A stretch of 64,000 nucleotides of DNA, from NCBI GenBank assembly GCA_902779455.1, contig CACZBS010000009.1, positions 27,858 through 91,857 of the forward strand, in the 5' to 3' direction. Below the pieces are notes generated by a model. It was not told where the DNA came from and did not search any database. It worked only from the letters and a program-made list of their open reading frames with translations. Of this stretch, positions 6,955 to 15,929 are shown one piece after another. Origin of the DNA: an uncultured Prevotellaceae bacterium (GTDB lineage: Bacteria; Bacteroidota; Bacteroidia; Bacteroidales; Bacteroidaceae). Made by a program: the position numbers and the translations under genes. The number at the start of each line of letters is the position of its first letter. Within the stretch, counting starts at the first letter, position 1.

Positions 6955-8562
6955 TCATTTTTTCTCAGCCTGTGCCTTCTTCTGCTTCAGGTGTCTTTGC
7001 AGGGTCTGCATGCACTCGCGGCGCGGGATGATGACCGACGTGCCGTGGTAGTTAATCTCGTCGCGCAGGATCTGCGTGATCTCAGGCATGTTCTTCGGCA
7101 GGGGGACGACGACCTTCAGGTGCTCGTCAGCTAGACCCAGTCCGCGGCAGATGGCCTCGAACTTGTTCGTGCCGGCCGAGTCCTGTCCGCCCGTCATGCC
7201 CGTGGTCAGGTTGTCGGAGATGATGACGGTGATGTCGGCGTTCTCGTTGATGGCGTCGAGCAGGCCCGTCATGCCCGAGTGGGTGAAGGTGGAGTCGCCG
7301 ATGATGGCCACGGCAGGCCACTGTCCTGCGTCGGCCGCACCCTTGGCCATCGTGATCGAGGCACCCATGTCGACGCACGAGTGGATGGCGTGGAACGGGG
7401 GCAGGAAGCCCAGCGTGTAGCAGCCGATGTCGCCGAAGACGCGGGCGTGGTCGTATTCGCGCAGCACCTCGTTGAGGGCGGTGTAGACATCGCGGTGGCC
7501 ACAACCCTGGCAGAGTGCCGGCGGACGCGGGACGACGTCCTCGCAGGGAGCATAGCACTCGCCCTGCTCCATGCCGAGGGCCTTGCGCACCACGTCGGGG
7601 TTGAGCTCGCCCGTGCGGGGCAGCTCGCCCGTCAGCCGGCCCAGGATGTTCTTGCTCTCAGCCACGCCGCGCACCATGTCCTCGATGAAGGGCTGGCCCT
7701 CCTCGACGATGATCACCTGCTCACATTCCTCCAGCATGCGGCGGACGAGCTTCTTGGGCAGTGGATACTGCGAGACCTTCAGGATGGGGTAGGGGCAGTC
7801 CTGCGGGTAGCACTCGCGTACATAATTATAAGCAATACCGCTGGCTATGATGCCGAGCTTCTTGTCCGGGCCGTCGATGTATTTGTTGTATTCGGAGGCT
7901 GCGGCGTCGGCCTCGAGAGCGTCCTGCTGAGCCGTGACGATGTCGTTGCGGCGGCGGGCATTGGCGGGCAGCAGCACCCAGTTCTTAGCCTCGGCGTTGT
8001 AGTTCAGCGGGTTCTGCTCACGCGGAACGTCGGCACACTCGACGACGGCGCGCGAGTGGGCCATGCGGGTGGTGACGCGCATCAGCACGGGCAGCCCGAC
8101 GCGCTCGGAGTAGTCGAAGGCCACGTGCATCATGTCGTAGGCCTCCTGCTGCGATGAGGGTTCAAACGTGGGGATCATGGCAAACTTGCCGTAGAAACGC
8201 GAGTCCTGCTCGTCCTGCGAGGAGTGCATCGAGGGGTCGTCGGCAGCCAGCACGACGACGCCGCCGTTGACGCCCGTCATGCCAGAGTTGACGAAGGCGT
8301 CGGCGCAGACGTTCATGCCCACATGCTTCATGCAGACCAGTGCGCGCTTGCCCATGAACGACATGCCGAGGGCTTCCTCCATGGCTGTTTTCTCGTTGGT
8401 CGACCAGCGACGGTGAATGTCGCGTTCCTTGGCGATAGGCGACATCTGGATATACTCCGTGATCTCAGTCGAGGGTGTGCCGGGATAGGCATAGACACCG
8501 CTTAGTCCGGCATCAATGGCACCTTGGGCAATAGCCTCGTCGCCTAAAAGAAGTTTCTTCAT
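6955..8562 (-). CDS. iorA: Indolepyruvate ferredoxin oxidoreductase, alpha subunit
   Basis: A 535-residue thiamine-diphosphate enzyme subunit that oxidatively decarboxylates indolepyruvate and related arylpyruvates with CoA and ferredoxin. The N-terminal pyrimidine-binding domain has AYPGTPSTEI near residue 26. The C-terminal domain has the CQGCGHRDVYTAL motif and the ThDP motif running from GDSTFTHSG to a downstream ISDN. The start MKKLLLGDEA lies 35 nt below a full promoter; the longer frame runs through that promoter. The chain ends soon after RRECMQTLQRHL and lacks the two-cluster ferredoxin domain found at the end of archaeal IorA, as in other Bacteroidetes homologues of this length. It heads the iorA-iorB transcription unit. 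Confidence 0.92.
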   Translation of the reverse strand: MKKLLLGDEAIAQGAIDAGLSGVYAYPGTPSTEITEYIQMSPIAKERDIHRRWSTNEKTAMEEALGMSFMGKRALVCMKHVGMNVCADAFVNSGMTGVNGGVVVLAADDPSMHSSQDEQDSRFYGKFAMIPTFEPSSQQEAYDMMHVAFDYSERVGLPVLMRVTTRMAHSRAVVECADVPREQNPLNYNAEAKNWVLLPANARRRNDIVTAQQDALEADAAASEYNKYIDGPDKKLGIIASGIAYNYVRECYPQDCPYPILKVSQYPLPKKLVRRMLEECEQVIIVEEGQPFIEDMVRGVAESKNILGRLTGELPRTGELNPDVVRKALGMEQGECYAPCEDVVPRPPALCQGCGHRDVYTALNEVLREYDHARVFGDIGCYTLGFLPPFHAIHSCVDMGASITMAKGAADAGQWPAVAIIGDSTFTHSGMTGLLDAINENADITVIISDNLTTGMTGGQDSAGTNKFEAICRGLGLADEHLKVVVPLPKNMPEITQILRDEINYHGTSVIIPRRECMQTLQRHLKQKKAQAEKK

Positions 8563-8597
8563 AATGTGTTTATTTTTAGGTTTAAGATATTCGACGG

Positions 8598-8628
8598 CAA
8601 ATATAGTCATTTTTCCCGAACTGACAAA
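8598..8628 (-). promoter_or_regulatory. Predicted promoter of the iorA operon
   Basis: On the minus strand TTTG is followed after 19 nt by TATATTTG, a full -33/-7 match, 35 nt above the iorA start codon. Confidence 0.7.
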
Positions 8629-8741
8629 ATGTTCCGCCACGTTTTTTTTGATTTCTTTTTGCGCCTTCAGCCTTTTCGGGCTCCAGCGGTAATTTTGTTT
8701 CCCTCCATGGAAAGGCCTAACCTTACTCCCCTCCTTAGTCC

Positions 8742-8891
8742 GCAGGTCTAACTAGACTCCCCTCCTTTTTAAGGAAGGGAGTAGCTGCGCCGTTATTCCC
8801 GTCGGACAGCAGGGTGGGAGCTGCTGCGCCGTCATTCCCGTCGGGTAAATAGGGAGGGGAGCAGATGCGCCGCCATTCCAGTTAGACCTGC
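8742..8891. repeat. Diverged G-rich element with different termini (R3)
   Basis: A 150-bp element is bounded by GCAGGTCTAACT (8742-8753) and its exact reverse complement AGTTAGACCTGC (8880-8891). The inside repeats CTCCCCTCC and GCGCC.TCATTCCCGTCGG words seen in R1 and R7. The long G-run end module of the other copies is missing. The rest of the 631-bp intergenic space between iorA and the GH3 gene is described in the next two entries; 9077-9193 shows nothing recognisable. Confidence 0.6.
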
Positions 8892-8952
8892 AGACACAAA
8901 AAAGAGAGACACAAAAAAGAGAGACACAAAAAAAAGACACACAAAAAAGAAG
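8892..8952. repeat. Four tandem 15-nt A-rich units
   Basis: The unit AGACACAAAAAAGAG occurs four times in a row with slight changes in the last two copies. It adjoins the diverged G-rich element directly. No coding potential or dyad symmetry was seen. Confidence 0.8.
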
Positions 8953-8992
8953 GGGGGCGTGAGGAAAAGAAGAGGACGTTTGGATAAAACTA

Positions 8993-9076
8993 AAATCACG
9001 GCGTGACGGCATAAAATCTCAGTGTGATTTTAAAAAATCTCAGTGTGACGAAATAAAATCACACTGAGATTTTAGT
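8993..9076. repeat. 21-bp dyad array, type AAATCACACTGAGATTTT, 4 units
   Basis: Four consecutive units of exactly 21 bp (8993-9013, 9014-9034, 9035-9055, 9056-9076) each begin AAATC and centre on ACACTGA or its reverse complement TCAGTGT. The same unit forms the array at 34979-35062. It lies 117 bp downstream of the GH3 stop codon on that gene's transcribed strand. Confidence 0.85.
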
Positions 9077-9193
9077 TATTGACAATACTTCAGGACGGTC
9101 TTTGTCCCGTTTGCCGATTGTCTTGGCGCGCCCTCCCGCGCGCTTGTCATGCGGCGCAAGTGGGAGAGGTCGCTATGATGCCTGTGGGAACGC

Positions 9194-11443
9194 TTAATCC
9201 TTCAGGGTGAAAGGGATGCGCTGGGCGATGCGGTCCGAACTGGTGCCGATGAGGGCTTCGTAGTCGCCGGCGTCGGCTCGCCACTGTCCGCTGGCCTCGT
9301 CGTAGTAGGCCAGTGCGTCGGCCTTGATGGTCAGGGTGACCAGCCGCTGCTCGCCCGGCTCGAGGTAGACCTTGCGGAAAGCCTTCAGCTCCTTGACAGG
9401 CCGGTCCACGGCCGGCTTCTTGCAGCTGACGTAGAGCTGGATGGTCTCAGCGCCGGGGCGCCGGCCAGTGTTCATGACGGGCACGCTGAACGTCAGCTCG
9501 CCATGTCGGGTCAGTTCCTTGGGGGCCGACTTCAGCTTGGCAATCTCGAAGGTGGTGTAGCTGAGGCCGTGGCCGAAGGCGAAGAGGGGCTGCTGCTTCT
9601 TGCCCAGACGGTCGGTCCAGCGGTAGCCTACGAAGATGTCCTCGGTGTAGTCCTCGTCGATGATCTTGTGGTCAGGGCGCCACGTGCCGGGGTAGCTGCC
9701 CGTGGCGTGGGCACCGCACTGGTCGAGCGAGGCATACCACGTGAAGGGAAGCTTGCCGCTGGGGTTGACGTCGCCTGCCAGGACCGAGGCGAGGGCCGTG
9801 CCGGCCTGTGAGCCTATGAACCAGCCCTGCACGACGGCGGGCACGCGGCTGAGCCACGGCATGGCCACGCAGTTGCCTGAGATGTTGACGCAGACGAGCC
9901 GCGGGTTGGCCTTGACGAGTGCCTCGATGAGCTCATCCTGAGCGTAGGGCAGCCCGTAGTCCTTGCGGTCGTGGCCTTCGCAGTCCTGATAGTCGGCCTT
10001 GTTGAGTCCGCCGATGAAGATGACGACGTCAGCCTGTCGGGCCTTCCCGACGGCCTCGCTGATGAGGGCGTCCTTGGATCGCGTGTCGTAGAGCGAGCGT
10101 CCGACGGTGACGCCGTTGTAGCTCTGCACCGTGTCGCCGACGTAGCCGCGGGCATAGTCGACCGTGGCGTTGGCGAAGCGCTGGCGGATGCCGTCGAGGG
10201 GCAGCACCTCGCGCTGCACCTTGAGCGACGACGAGCCTCCGCCGACGGTCATCATCTTGATGGCGTTCTCGCCGACGACGAGGATGCGCCCGGCGTCCTG
10301 CAGGGGCAACAGCGGCTCATCGCCCTTGCGGATGGGGCTGTTCTTCAGTAGCACGATGCCCTCCTGGGCGATGCGCAGCGCTGCGTCGTAGTGGGCCTCG
10401 GAGCAGAGGAATCCCTGCGGACGCTGGCGATTCATCGTCGTGCGGAAGTGGAGGCGCAGCAGGCGGCGCACCTTCTCGTCGAGCTCGCGTGTCGTGTACT
10501 TGCCGCTCTGGATGGCGCGTTTGTAGGCCAAGGCCAGATAGTACATGTCGTAAGCATTCGATGCGCCCTCGGAGAGCCCATTGGTCCATGACCCCATCTC
10601 GAGGTCGAGTCCGTTGCGGACGGCCTCGTCAGTGTCGTGGCATCCGCCCCAGTCGCTGATGACGACGCCGTCGAAGCGCCAATCGCGTTTCAGGATCTGG
10701 TTGAGCAGGCGGGCATTATGGCAATTGTGTTGGTTCTGATAGAGATTGTAGGCACCCATGATGCTCCATGCGCCACCCTCGACGACGGCGGCGCGGAAGG
10801 CCGGGAGATAGATCTCGTGGAGGGCACGGTCGCTGACGCGGACGTTGACCTGATGGCGATACTCCTCGTCGTTGTTCAGGGCGTAGTGCTTCACGCAGGC
10901 GGCCACGCCCTTCGACTGCAGCCCCTGGACGTAGGGCACGACCATGCGCGAGGCCAGCCAGGGGTCCTCGCCCATGTACTCGAAGTTGCGGCCGCCGAGG
11001 GGCGTGCGGAAGATGTTGACGCCCGGGCCCAGCAGCACGTCCTTGCCGCGATAGAGGGCCTCCTCGCCGACGCTCTCGCCATAGAGCCGCGCCATCGAGG
11101 GGTTCCACGTGGCGGCCAGACAGGTCAGTGCGGGGAAGGCCACGCACGAGTCGTTGGTCTGTCCGGCCTGCTCCCACTCGTCCCAGAGCACGTCGGGGCG
11201 CACGCCGTGTGGGCCGTCGTCGGTCCACAGGTCGGGGATTCCCAGCCGGGGAACACCCCCGGCTGAGAATTTCGACTGTGCATGGATGACGTGCAGCTTC
11301 TCGTCGAGCGTCATGCGGCTCAGTGCATCGTCGATGCGCTGCTCCATCGGCTTCGTCTCGTCAAGATAGACGGGCTTGGCGGTCTGGGCGTGGCTGTCGA
11401 CGGCGGCCAGCAGCAGGCAGGAAGCTATGATGACGTTTCTCAT
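9194..11443 (-). CDS. GH3 beta-glucosidase, secreted
   Basis: Exo-acting glycoside hydrolase of family 3, 749 residues, expected to release glucose from beta-glucan oligosaccharides. A signal peptide with an AQ cleavage site ends near residue 20. The N-terminal TIM barrel carries KHYALNNDEE near residue 185 and VISDWGGCHD with D264 as probable nucleophile. The alpha/beta sandwich and a C-terminal fibronectin-III-like domain follow. It is the last gene of the susC operon and its ATG overlaps the stop of the upstream gene by 4 bp. It has no C-terminal sorting tail, unlike the GH30 and GH16-GH18 enzymes here, so it is probably periplasmic. Confidence 0.92.
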   Translation of the reverse strand: MRNVIIASCLLLAAVDSHAQTAKPVYLDETKPMEQRIDDALSRMTLDEKLHVIHAQSKFSAGGVPRLGIPDLWTDDGPHGVRPDVLWDEWEQAGQTNDSCVAFPALTCLAATWNPSMARLYGESVGEEALYRGKDVLLGPGVNIFRTPLGGRNFEYMGEDPWLASRMVVPYVQGLQSKGVAACVKHYALNNDEEYRHQVNVRVSDRALHEIYLPAFRAAVVEGGAWSIMGAYNLYQNQHNCHNARLLNQILKRDWRFDGVVISDWGGCHDTDEAVRNGLDLEMGSWTNGLSEGASNAYDMYYLALAYKRAIQSGKYTTRELDEKVRRLLRLHFRTTMNRQRPQGFLCSEAHYDAALRIAQEGIVLLKNSPIRKGDEPLLPLQDAGRILVVGENAIKMMTVGGGSSSLKVQREVLPLDGIRQRFANATVDYARGYVGDTVQSYNGVTVGRSLYDTRSKDALISEAVGKARQADVVIFIGGLNKADYQDCEGHDRKDYGLPYAQDELIEALVKANPRLVCVNISGNCVAMPWLSRVPAVVQGWFIGSQAGTALASVLAGDVNPSGKLPFTWYASLDQCGAHATGSYPGTWRPDHKIIDEDYTEDIFVGYRWTDRLGKKQQPLFAFGHGLSYTTFEIAKLKSAPKELTRHGELTFSVPVMNTGRRPGAETIQLYVSCKKPAVDRPVKELKAFRKVYLEPGEQRLVTLTIKADALAYYDEASGQWRADAGDYEALIGTSSDRIAQRIPFTLKD

Positions 11444-13815
11444 AGCACGACTTTCTTACCGTTGCGGACGAAGATGCCCTTCTGCTGCGGACGGCTGACG
11501 CGTACGCCGGAGAGGGTGTAGACAGCGTTGTCGGAGAGAGACTGACGCTCGACGACGGCGCCCTCGATGGCGTTGGTCAGGTCGCCCTCGACGGCATAGA
11601 GCTTGCCGGCGTCGAAGCCTTCGGTGAAGTCGAGCGTGATGGTGTAGACGTGGCCATTGACGAAGACGCCCTCGTCGCCACCCAGGAAGTAGATGTTGCC
11701 GTTGTCGTGGCCGTCGTCGCCGCTGCCCACGCCAAGGTACTGGTTGGCGCTGGTGAGGGCGTAGCCGTCGTTGTTGGCAGCCGACCTGAACTCAATGCCC
11801 CAGTTGGGCTGGCCGAAGAACTTGAAGTTGCACCAGTTGTCCCACATCTCCTGTCCGCAGGTGATGACCATGCGGAAGATGTTCTCCTCGACCTGAGCCA
11901 CAGGGAAGTCGGTCATGGCGCCCGTGTTCCATCCGGCGGCATTACTGTTGACGCTGGGACGTCCGAAGCCCTCGCCGATGATCCAGAGGCCGCCGTCGTT
12001 GATCGTGGCGGGCTCGTTGTAGGTGCCGGGCCAGATCTTCAGGTAGTTGCTGCCCTCGATGAGCACGACGGTGTAGTTGCCGCTCAGGGCCTGGAAGGTG
12101 AACTTTCCGTTGCCGTCGTTGGTGGCGAAGCAGGGATCGACGTAGATGCTGCTGAGGTCGATGTCGTTAGGATCGGTGATGACGAAGGTCTCGCCCTTCG
12201 AGAGGTTGAGCTCGGCGACGAAGTTGCTGCCGATGCCGGTCATGGGGTTGCCGTTGAGCGTGGGCACGGGGCCCGAGTAGGGAATCATCTCGACCGTGAC
12301 GGTGCCGGGCTTGGCCTTGGGCTGCTCCATCTCGTTCATCGTCTCGCCGTCCCAAGGCTCATAGCCGTTGAGGTCGATGGTGAGTACGAGGCAGTCGCCG
12401 TTGGTCAGTGCCTGGCCCGTGTCGAAGATGTTGCCGTCGTCGCCACCGCGGGTGTAGACCTCGTTGCCGTTCTCGTCGTAGCCCCACGAGCCTTCGGGCT
12501 GGTTCAGGCGGATGTAGCCATTGTCGTTCATGACGAGGTCCTCGCCGCGGAACTCCTTGCCCCAGCCGTATTGGCCGAAGAACTTGAAGTTGATGCCGCT
12601 GGTGATCTCCTTGCCGACGGTGAGGGCAATCTTGTAGACGTTGTCAGAGATCTGGGCCACGGGGATGCTGCTGGCCAGGTTGGCGCCCCAGTTGGAGTTG
12701 TTGGCCGAGGCCGTGGGCTGGCCGATGTTCGAGCCGATGATCCAGAGGGCCTTGCCGTTGTCGAACGTGGCGGGCTGGTCGTAGGTGCCGGGGATGATCT
12801 TGACATAGTTCAGTGCAGGCATCAGGGCCACGGTGTACTGTCCGCCGACGGCGTTGAAGCGGAACTTGCCGCCGCCGAGGTTGGTGGCAGCAAACTGGTC
12901 GACGTAGGCCTCGGCGAGGTTCATCTCGGCAGCCGTCTCATTGCCGATGGTGAACTCCTGACCCTGTGTCAGGGTGCCTTCGTAGACGAAGTAGTTGCCG
13001 CGCTTCTGCATGTCCTGGCCGTTGAAGGTGGGGAAGTTGGTGACGACCTTCTGCTTGTAGTCGACGGTGGCGCGGCCGGGCGTCTGGTTCATGTCGAGGG
13101 TGACGACGAGGGTGTCGCCGTCGGCAAACTCGGCGCCCGACTTGGCGTAGATGTCACCATGGGCATCGCTGACGGCTTCGTCCTGACCGTTGATGTAGAG
13201 GTAGGGGTTCTCGTCCATGTGGATGATGCCGCCCTCGGTGTCGGAGAGCACGTCGCCGCCCCAGAGGTTGCCGAGGTAGAACTTGAAGTGGATGGACGAT
13301 GCCGAGACCTGCTCGCCGATGACGAGCTGCATGCGATAGACCTTGTCGGCAATCTGCGGGACGACCTCGGAGTTGCCGGCCCAGTTGTTGCCTGCATCCC
13401 AGTTCATGGGAGCGACGAGATAGCTGGGGAAGCCGAAGTACTCGTTGCCGTTGACCCAGAGGGCCTTGTTCTCTGACCAGTTGGCAAAGGCGCTGCCCTC
13501 CTCGTCGGTGGCGCGATGCTCCACCTTGATGTAGCTCTTGGCCTCGTCGGCCACGATGAAGTAGGCATACTCAGGCATTCCGTAGGCATGGAATGTCCAG
13601 ACGTTGCCCTCCTTGTGGGTGAAGAAGTCGGGCATGGCGTACCATGAGGCGTCGGTGCCGGGCAGCACGTAGTCCTGGCCAGCCACAAGGCCTGTGCCGG
13701 CCATGGAGTCGTAGCCCTTAGTTCCGTCGACGACGAGCTCCTGCTGAGCCTGTGCGCCGCTGACCGTTGCGAGGAGTGCCGTCGCAAGGCCTAAACGTGT
13801 AAACCATTTTTTCAT
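11440..13815 (-). CDS. Three-module secreted protein, putative surface glycan-binding protein
   Basis: A 791-residue protein with a signal peptide cleaved after SGAQA. The body holds three related modules of roughly 230 residues, each with a tryptophan-rich motif: KALWVNGN, KALWIIGSNIGQP and GGLWIIGEGFGRP, followed in each by a (F/Y)KF(Y/F) segment. Aromatic-rich beta modules of this kind, placed between GH30 and GH3 in a SusC/D operon, are usually the non-catalytic glycan-binding proteins of the locus. It ends in VYTLSGVRVSRP and GIFVRNGKKVVL, a Prevotella-type C-terminal tail suggesting type IX export. No lipobox and no catalytic motif were seen. Binding is inferred from context. Confidence 0.72.
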   Translation of the reverse strand: MKKWFTRLGLATALLATVSGAQAQQELVVDGTKGYDSMAGTGLVAGQDYVLPGTDASWYAMPDFFTHKEGNVWTFHAYGMPEYAYFIVADEAKSYIKVEHRATDEEGSAFANWSENKALWVNGNEYFGFPSYLVAPMNWDAGNNWAGNSEVVPQIADKVYRMQLVIGEQVSASSIHFKFYLGNLWGGDVLSDTEGGIIHMDENPYLYINGQDEAVSDAHGDIYAKSGAEFADGDTLVVTLDMNQTPGRATVDYKQKVVTNFPTFNGQDMQKRGNYFVYEGTLTQGQEFTIGNETAAEMNLAEAYVDQFAATNLGGGKFRFNAVGGQYTVALMPALNYVKIIPGTYDQPATFDNGKALWIIGSNIGQPTASANNSNWGANLASSIPVAQISDNVYKIALTVGKEITSGINFKFFGQYGWGKEFRGEDLVMNDNGYIRLNQPEGSWGYDENGNEVYTRGGDDGNIFDTGQALTNGDCLVLTIDLNGYEPWDGETMNEMEQPKAKPGTVTVEMIPYSGPVPTLNGNPMTGIGSNFVAELNLSKGETFVITDPNDIDLSSIYVDPCFATNDGNGKFTFQALSGNYTVVLIEGSNYLKIWPGTYNEPATINDGGLWIIGEGFGRPSVNSNAAGWNTGAMTDFPVAQVEENIFRMVITCGQEMWDNWCNFKFFGQPNWGIEFRSAANNDGYALTSANQYLGVGSGDDGHDNGNIYFLGGDEGVFVNGHVYTITLDFTEGFDAGKLYAVEGDLTNAIEGAVVERQSLSDNAVYTLSGVRVSRPQQKGIFVRNGKKVVL

Positions 13816-13877
13816 AACTTTGCTAAATTTTTTGGGTTAATAATGTGAATGAATGTGATTTGCTATCTGAATGAGAG

Positions 13878-15476
13878 TCAGTGCTTCAGCTCCTTGCGCC
13901 CGTCATGGACATAGACGCCGGGCTGGCGGGGGACACCGACACGGACGCCCTGCAGGGTGTAGTAGTCGGGGTCGGCCATGGCCGTCTGGCGTGTCGGGCG
14001 AATACGGCTGGACTGGTCGGCATCGGTGAGCACCGACACGACGGCGCGGGCGGGCAGAAGAATCTGCTGGTAGCGGTGGCGGCCGTCGGTGAGGTTGAAG
14101 CGCAGGTCGCGCTGGTTGGCGTTGTAGAGCACGACGCCGTAGGAGCCGTCGGGATTGCGGAAGGCGGCATAGGTGACGCCGCTGTAGGTCCATCCGCTGG
14201 TGCCGATGCGCACGGCGCCCGGACGGACGACGGCCGATAGGTGGGCGATGGTGTAGTAGTGGGAGTTGAGCGTGTACGACTTGTAGTCGTTGGCGATGTC
14301 GATGGCACCGAAGCAGGTCTGGCATCCTCCGTCGAGGTTGGGCCCGCGCTGCATGTCGAGCATGAAGTTCCACACGATGGCGGCGCGGCAATGCTTCAGC
14401 ACGGTGTGGAGTCCCACGTTGAGCATGTTGTCCTGGAGCGACGAGTCGAGGTTGCGGCCGTTGTTCCATGTGCCGATGCTGGCCTCGGTGAAGATGAGCT
14501 CCTTCTCAGGCCACAGGTCGTGGATGGCGTTGAGCTCGTCGCTGTTGCCGCCATAGTTGTGATAGGCAGCACCGACGATGAGTTCCTTGCCCTCGAAGGT
14601 CTTGTCCTTGAAGAGGTCGTAGATGCGGACGGGATATTGGCGCTGGCTCTCCACGTTGTCGTAGTTGTAGTTATGGTCGAAGAGGTAGATCTTCGTCTGC
14701 AGCCCGGCCTTCTTGAAGGCAGGGGCCAGCTGCTGGACGAATCCGGCCTGTTCGTTCCAGGGCATGTAGAGCGAGGCGCAGTTGCCGTGGTTCAGCGGCT
14801 CGTTCTGCGGGCTGACGGCATAGATGTCGATGCCCTCGGCACGGAAGGCCTCGACGAACTTGACGAAGTACTGGGCGTAGGCCTTGTAGTAGGAGGGGTT
14901 CAGGTGGCCGTCGGTCCATGCGTCGTGAGCGCGTCGCTCCGTGAGGTTGTTTACCTTCATCCACTTGGGCGAGGTCCACGGGGCGGCGATAATCTTCAGC
15001 CCGGGGTTGATGGCCAGGATCTCCTTCAGCACGGGGATGACGTACTGCGTCTCGTCGGTGTAGAGACGGAAGTGTCGCAGCAGGTCGTCGGCCGGGCCCT
15101 GCTCGTCGCAGAGCGAATACTCCGTCGAGGAGAAGTCGTTGCAGCCGAGTGAGATGCGGGCATAGCTGACGCCGTAGCCCTCGGTGGGCGAATAGGTCTG
15201 GCGCAGCAGGGCCGCCCGGTCGTCGGCCGACATCTTCAGCAGGTTGTAGCACGAGGAGTAGGTGATGGCATAGCCGAAGCCGTCGATGGTCTGATAGGTG
15301 ACGTCGGGCTGGAGCAGGAGTGCGCTGCGGGTGTTGTCTGACGCTTCACCTTTCATCTCGGTGCGGGTGAGCGAATAGTTGCGCGAGCCGTCGGTCGTGT
15401 AGACGACGGCCTTCTGTGCGCTGGCGCAGGCCGTGCAGAGCAGTGCAAGGGCAATGATGTTCAGTGTCAGTCTCAT
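13878..15476 (-). CDS. GH30 endo-beta-glucanase (probably 1,6-beta-glucan)
   Basis: Family 30 glycoside hydrolase of 532 residues, predicted to cut beta-1,6-glucan chains at the cell surface. The signal peptide ends near ASAQ at residue 21. The acid/base is E226 in VSPQNEPLNHG and the nucleophile E331 in LIFTEASIGTWNNGRN. The beta-sandwich follows, and the protein ends YYTLQGVRVGVPRQPGVYVH, a sorting-tail-like sequence shared with neighbours. GH30 followed by a binding protein and GH3 behind SusC/D is the known arrangement of a Bacteroides fungal 1,6-beta-glucan locus. Subfamily assignment would need an alignment. Confidence 0.88.
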   Translation of the reverse strand: MRLTLNIIALALLCTACASAQKAVVYTTDGSRNYSLTRTEMKGEASDNTRSALLLQPDVTYQTIDGFGYAITYSSCYNLLKMSADDRAALLRQTYSPTEGYGVSYARISLGCNDFSSTEYSLCDEQGPADDLLRHFRLYTDETQYVIPVLKEILAINPGLKIIAAPWTSPKWMKVNNLTERRAHDAWTDGHLNPSYYKAYAQYFVKFVEAFRAEGIDIYAVSPQNEPLNHGNCASLYMPWNEQAGFVQQLAPAFKKAGLQTKIYLFDHNYNYDNVESQRQYPVRIYDLFKDKTFEGKELIVGAAYHNYGGNSDELNAIHDLWPEKELIFTEASIGTWNNGRNLDSSLQDNMLNVGLHTVLKHCRAAIVWNFMLDMQRGPNLDGGCQTCFGAIDIANDYKSYTLNSHYYTIAHLSAVVRPGAVRIGTSGWTYSGVTYAAFRNPDGSYGVVLYNANQRDLRFNLTDGRHRYQQILLPARAVVSVLTDADQSSRIRPTRQTAMADPDYYTLQGVRVGVPRQPGVYVHDGRKELKH

Positions 15477-15503
15477 CGTTAGGTCATGGATTCTTTAGAT
15501 GTC

Positions 15504-15902
15504 TTACTCACGTCCGGGAATGGGCGTCTTAGTCACTGAGACGGGAATCGACAGGTTGCCGAAGCCGTCGATGGTGTAGATGTCGAAGTCGTAGCCCTGC
15601 AGCTCGAGGTCGGTGACGGTGTATTCCGTGACCACCTCGGGGATGTTGATGACACGGATGTCGTCGGCCGTCTTCTTGACCGCGATGCGGATGGACTTGA
15701 CGAGGTTGGTCTCGTCGACAATCTCCCAGCTCAGCGTGAGCGAACCGGGCTCGGGCGAGACGGCCTTCACGTTGCGCACGCAGGGCGAATAGGTGGGGAT
15801 GTTCTCCAGATACTCCTTGTAGTTGTCGTCCATGTCCTTGCACGATGTGGCGGTGATGAGTGTCAGTCCGGCCATGAGTGCGAAATATATGAGTCGTTTC
15901 AT
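15504..15902 (-). CDS. Small surface lipoprotein, DUF4998-like
   Basis: A 132-residue lipoprotein with lipobox TATSC at about residue 21, followed by KDMDDNYKEYL, a start typical of DUF4998-like proteins in polysaccharide loci. The mature chain reads as one fibronectin-III-like beta domain (from SPEPGSLTLSWEIVDETN to the end). It lies between the discoidin-type lipoprotein gene and the GH30 gene in the susC operon with short gaps. It is probably an accessory surface protein in glycan capture, but no function is known to me for the family. Confidence 0.7.
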   Translation of the reverse strand: MKRLIYFALMAGLTLITATSCKDMDDNYKEYLENIPTYSPCVRNVKAVSPEPGSLTLSWEIVDETNLVKSIRIAVKKTADDIRVINIPEVVTEYTVTDLELQGYDFDIYTIDGFGNLSIPVSVTKTPIPGRE

Positions 15903-15929
15903 AATTCCTTGAATTAGATTGAATGATGA

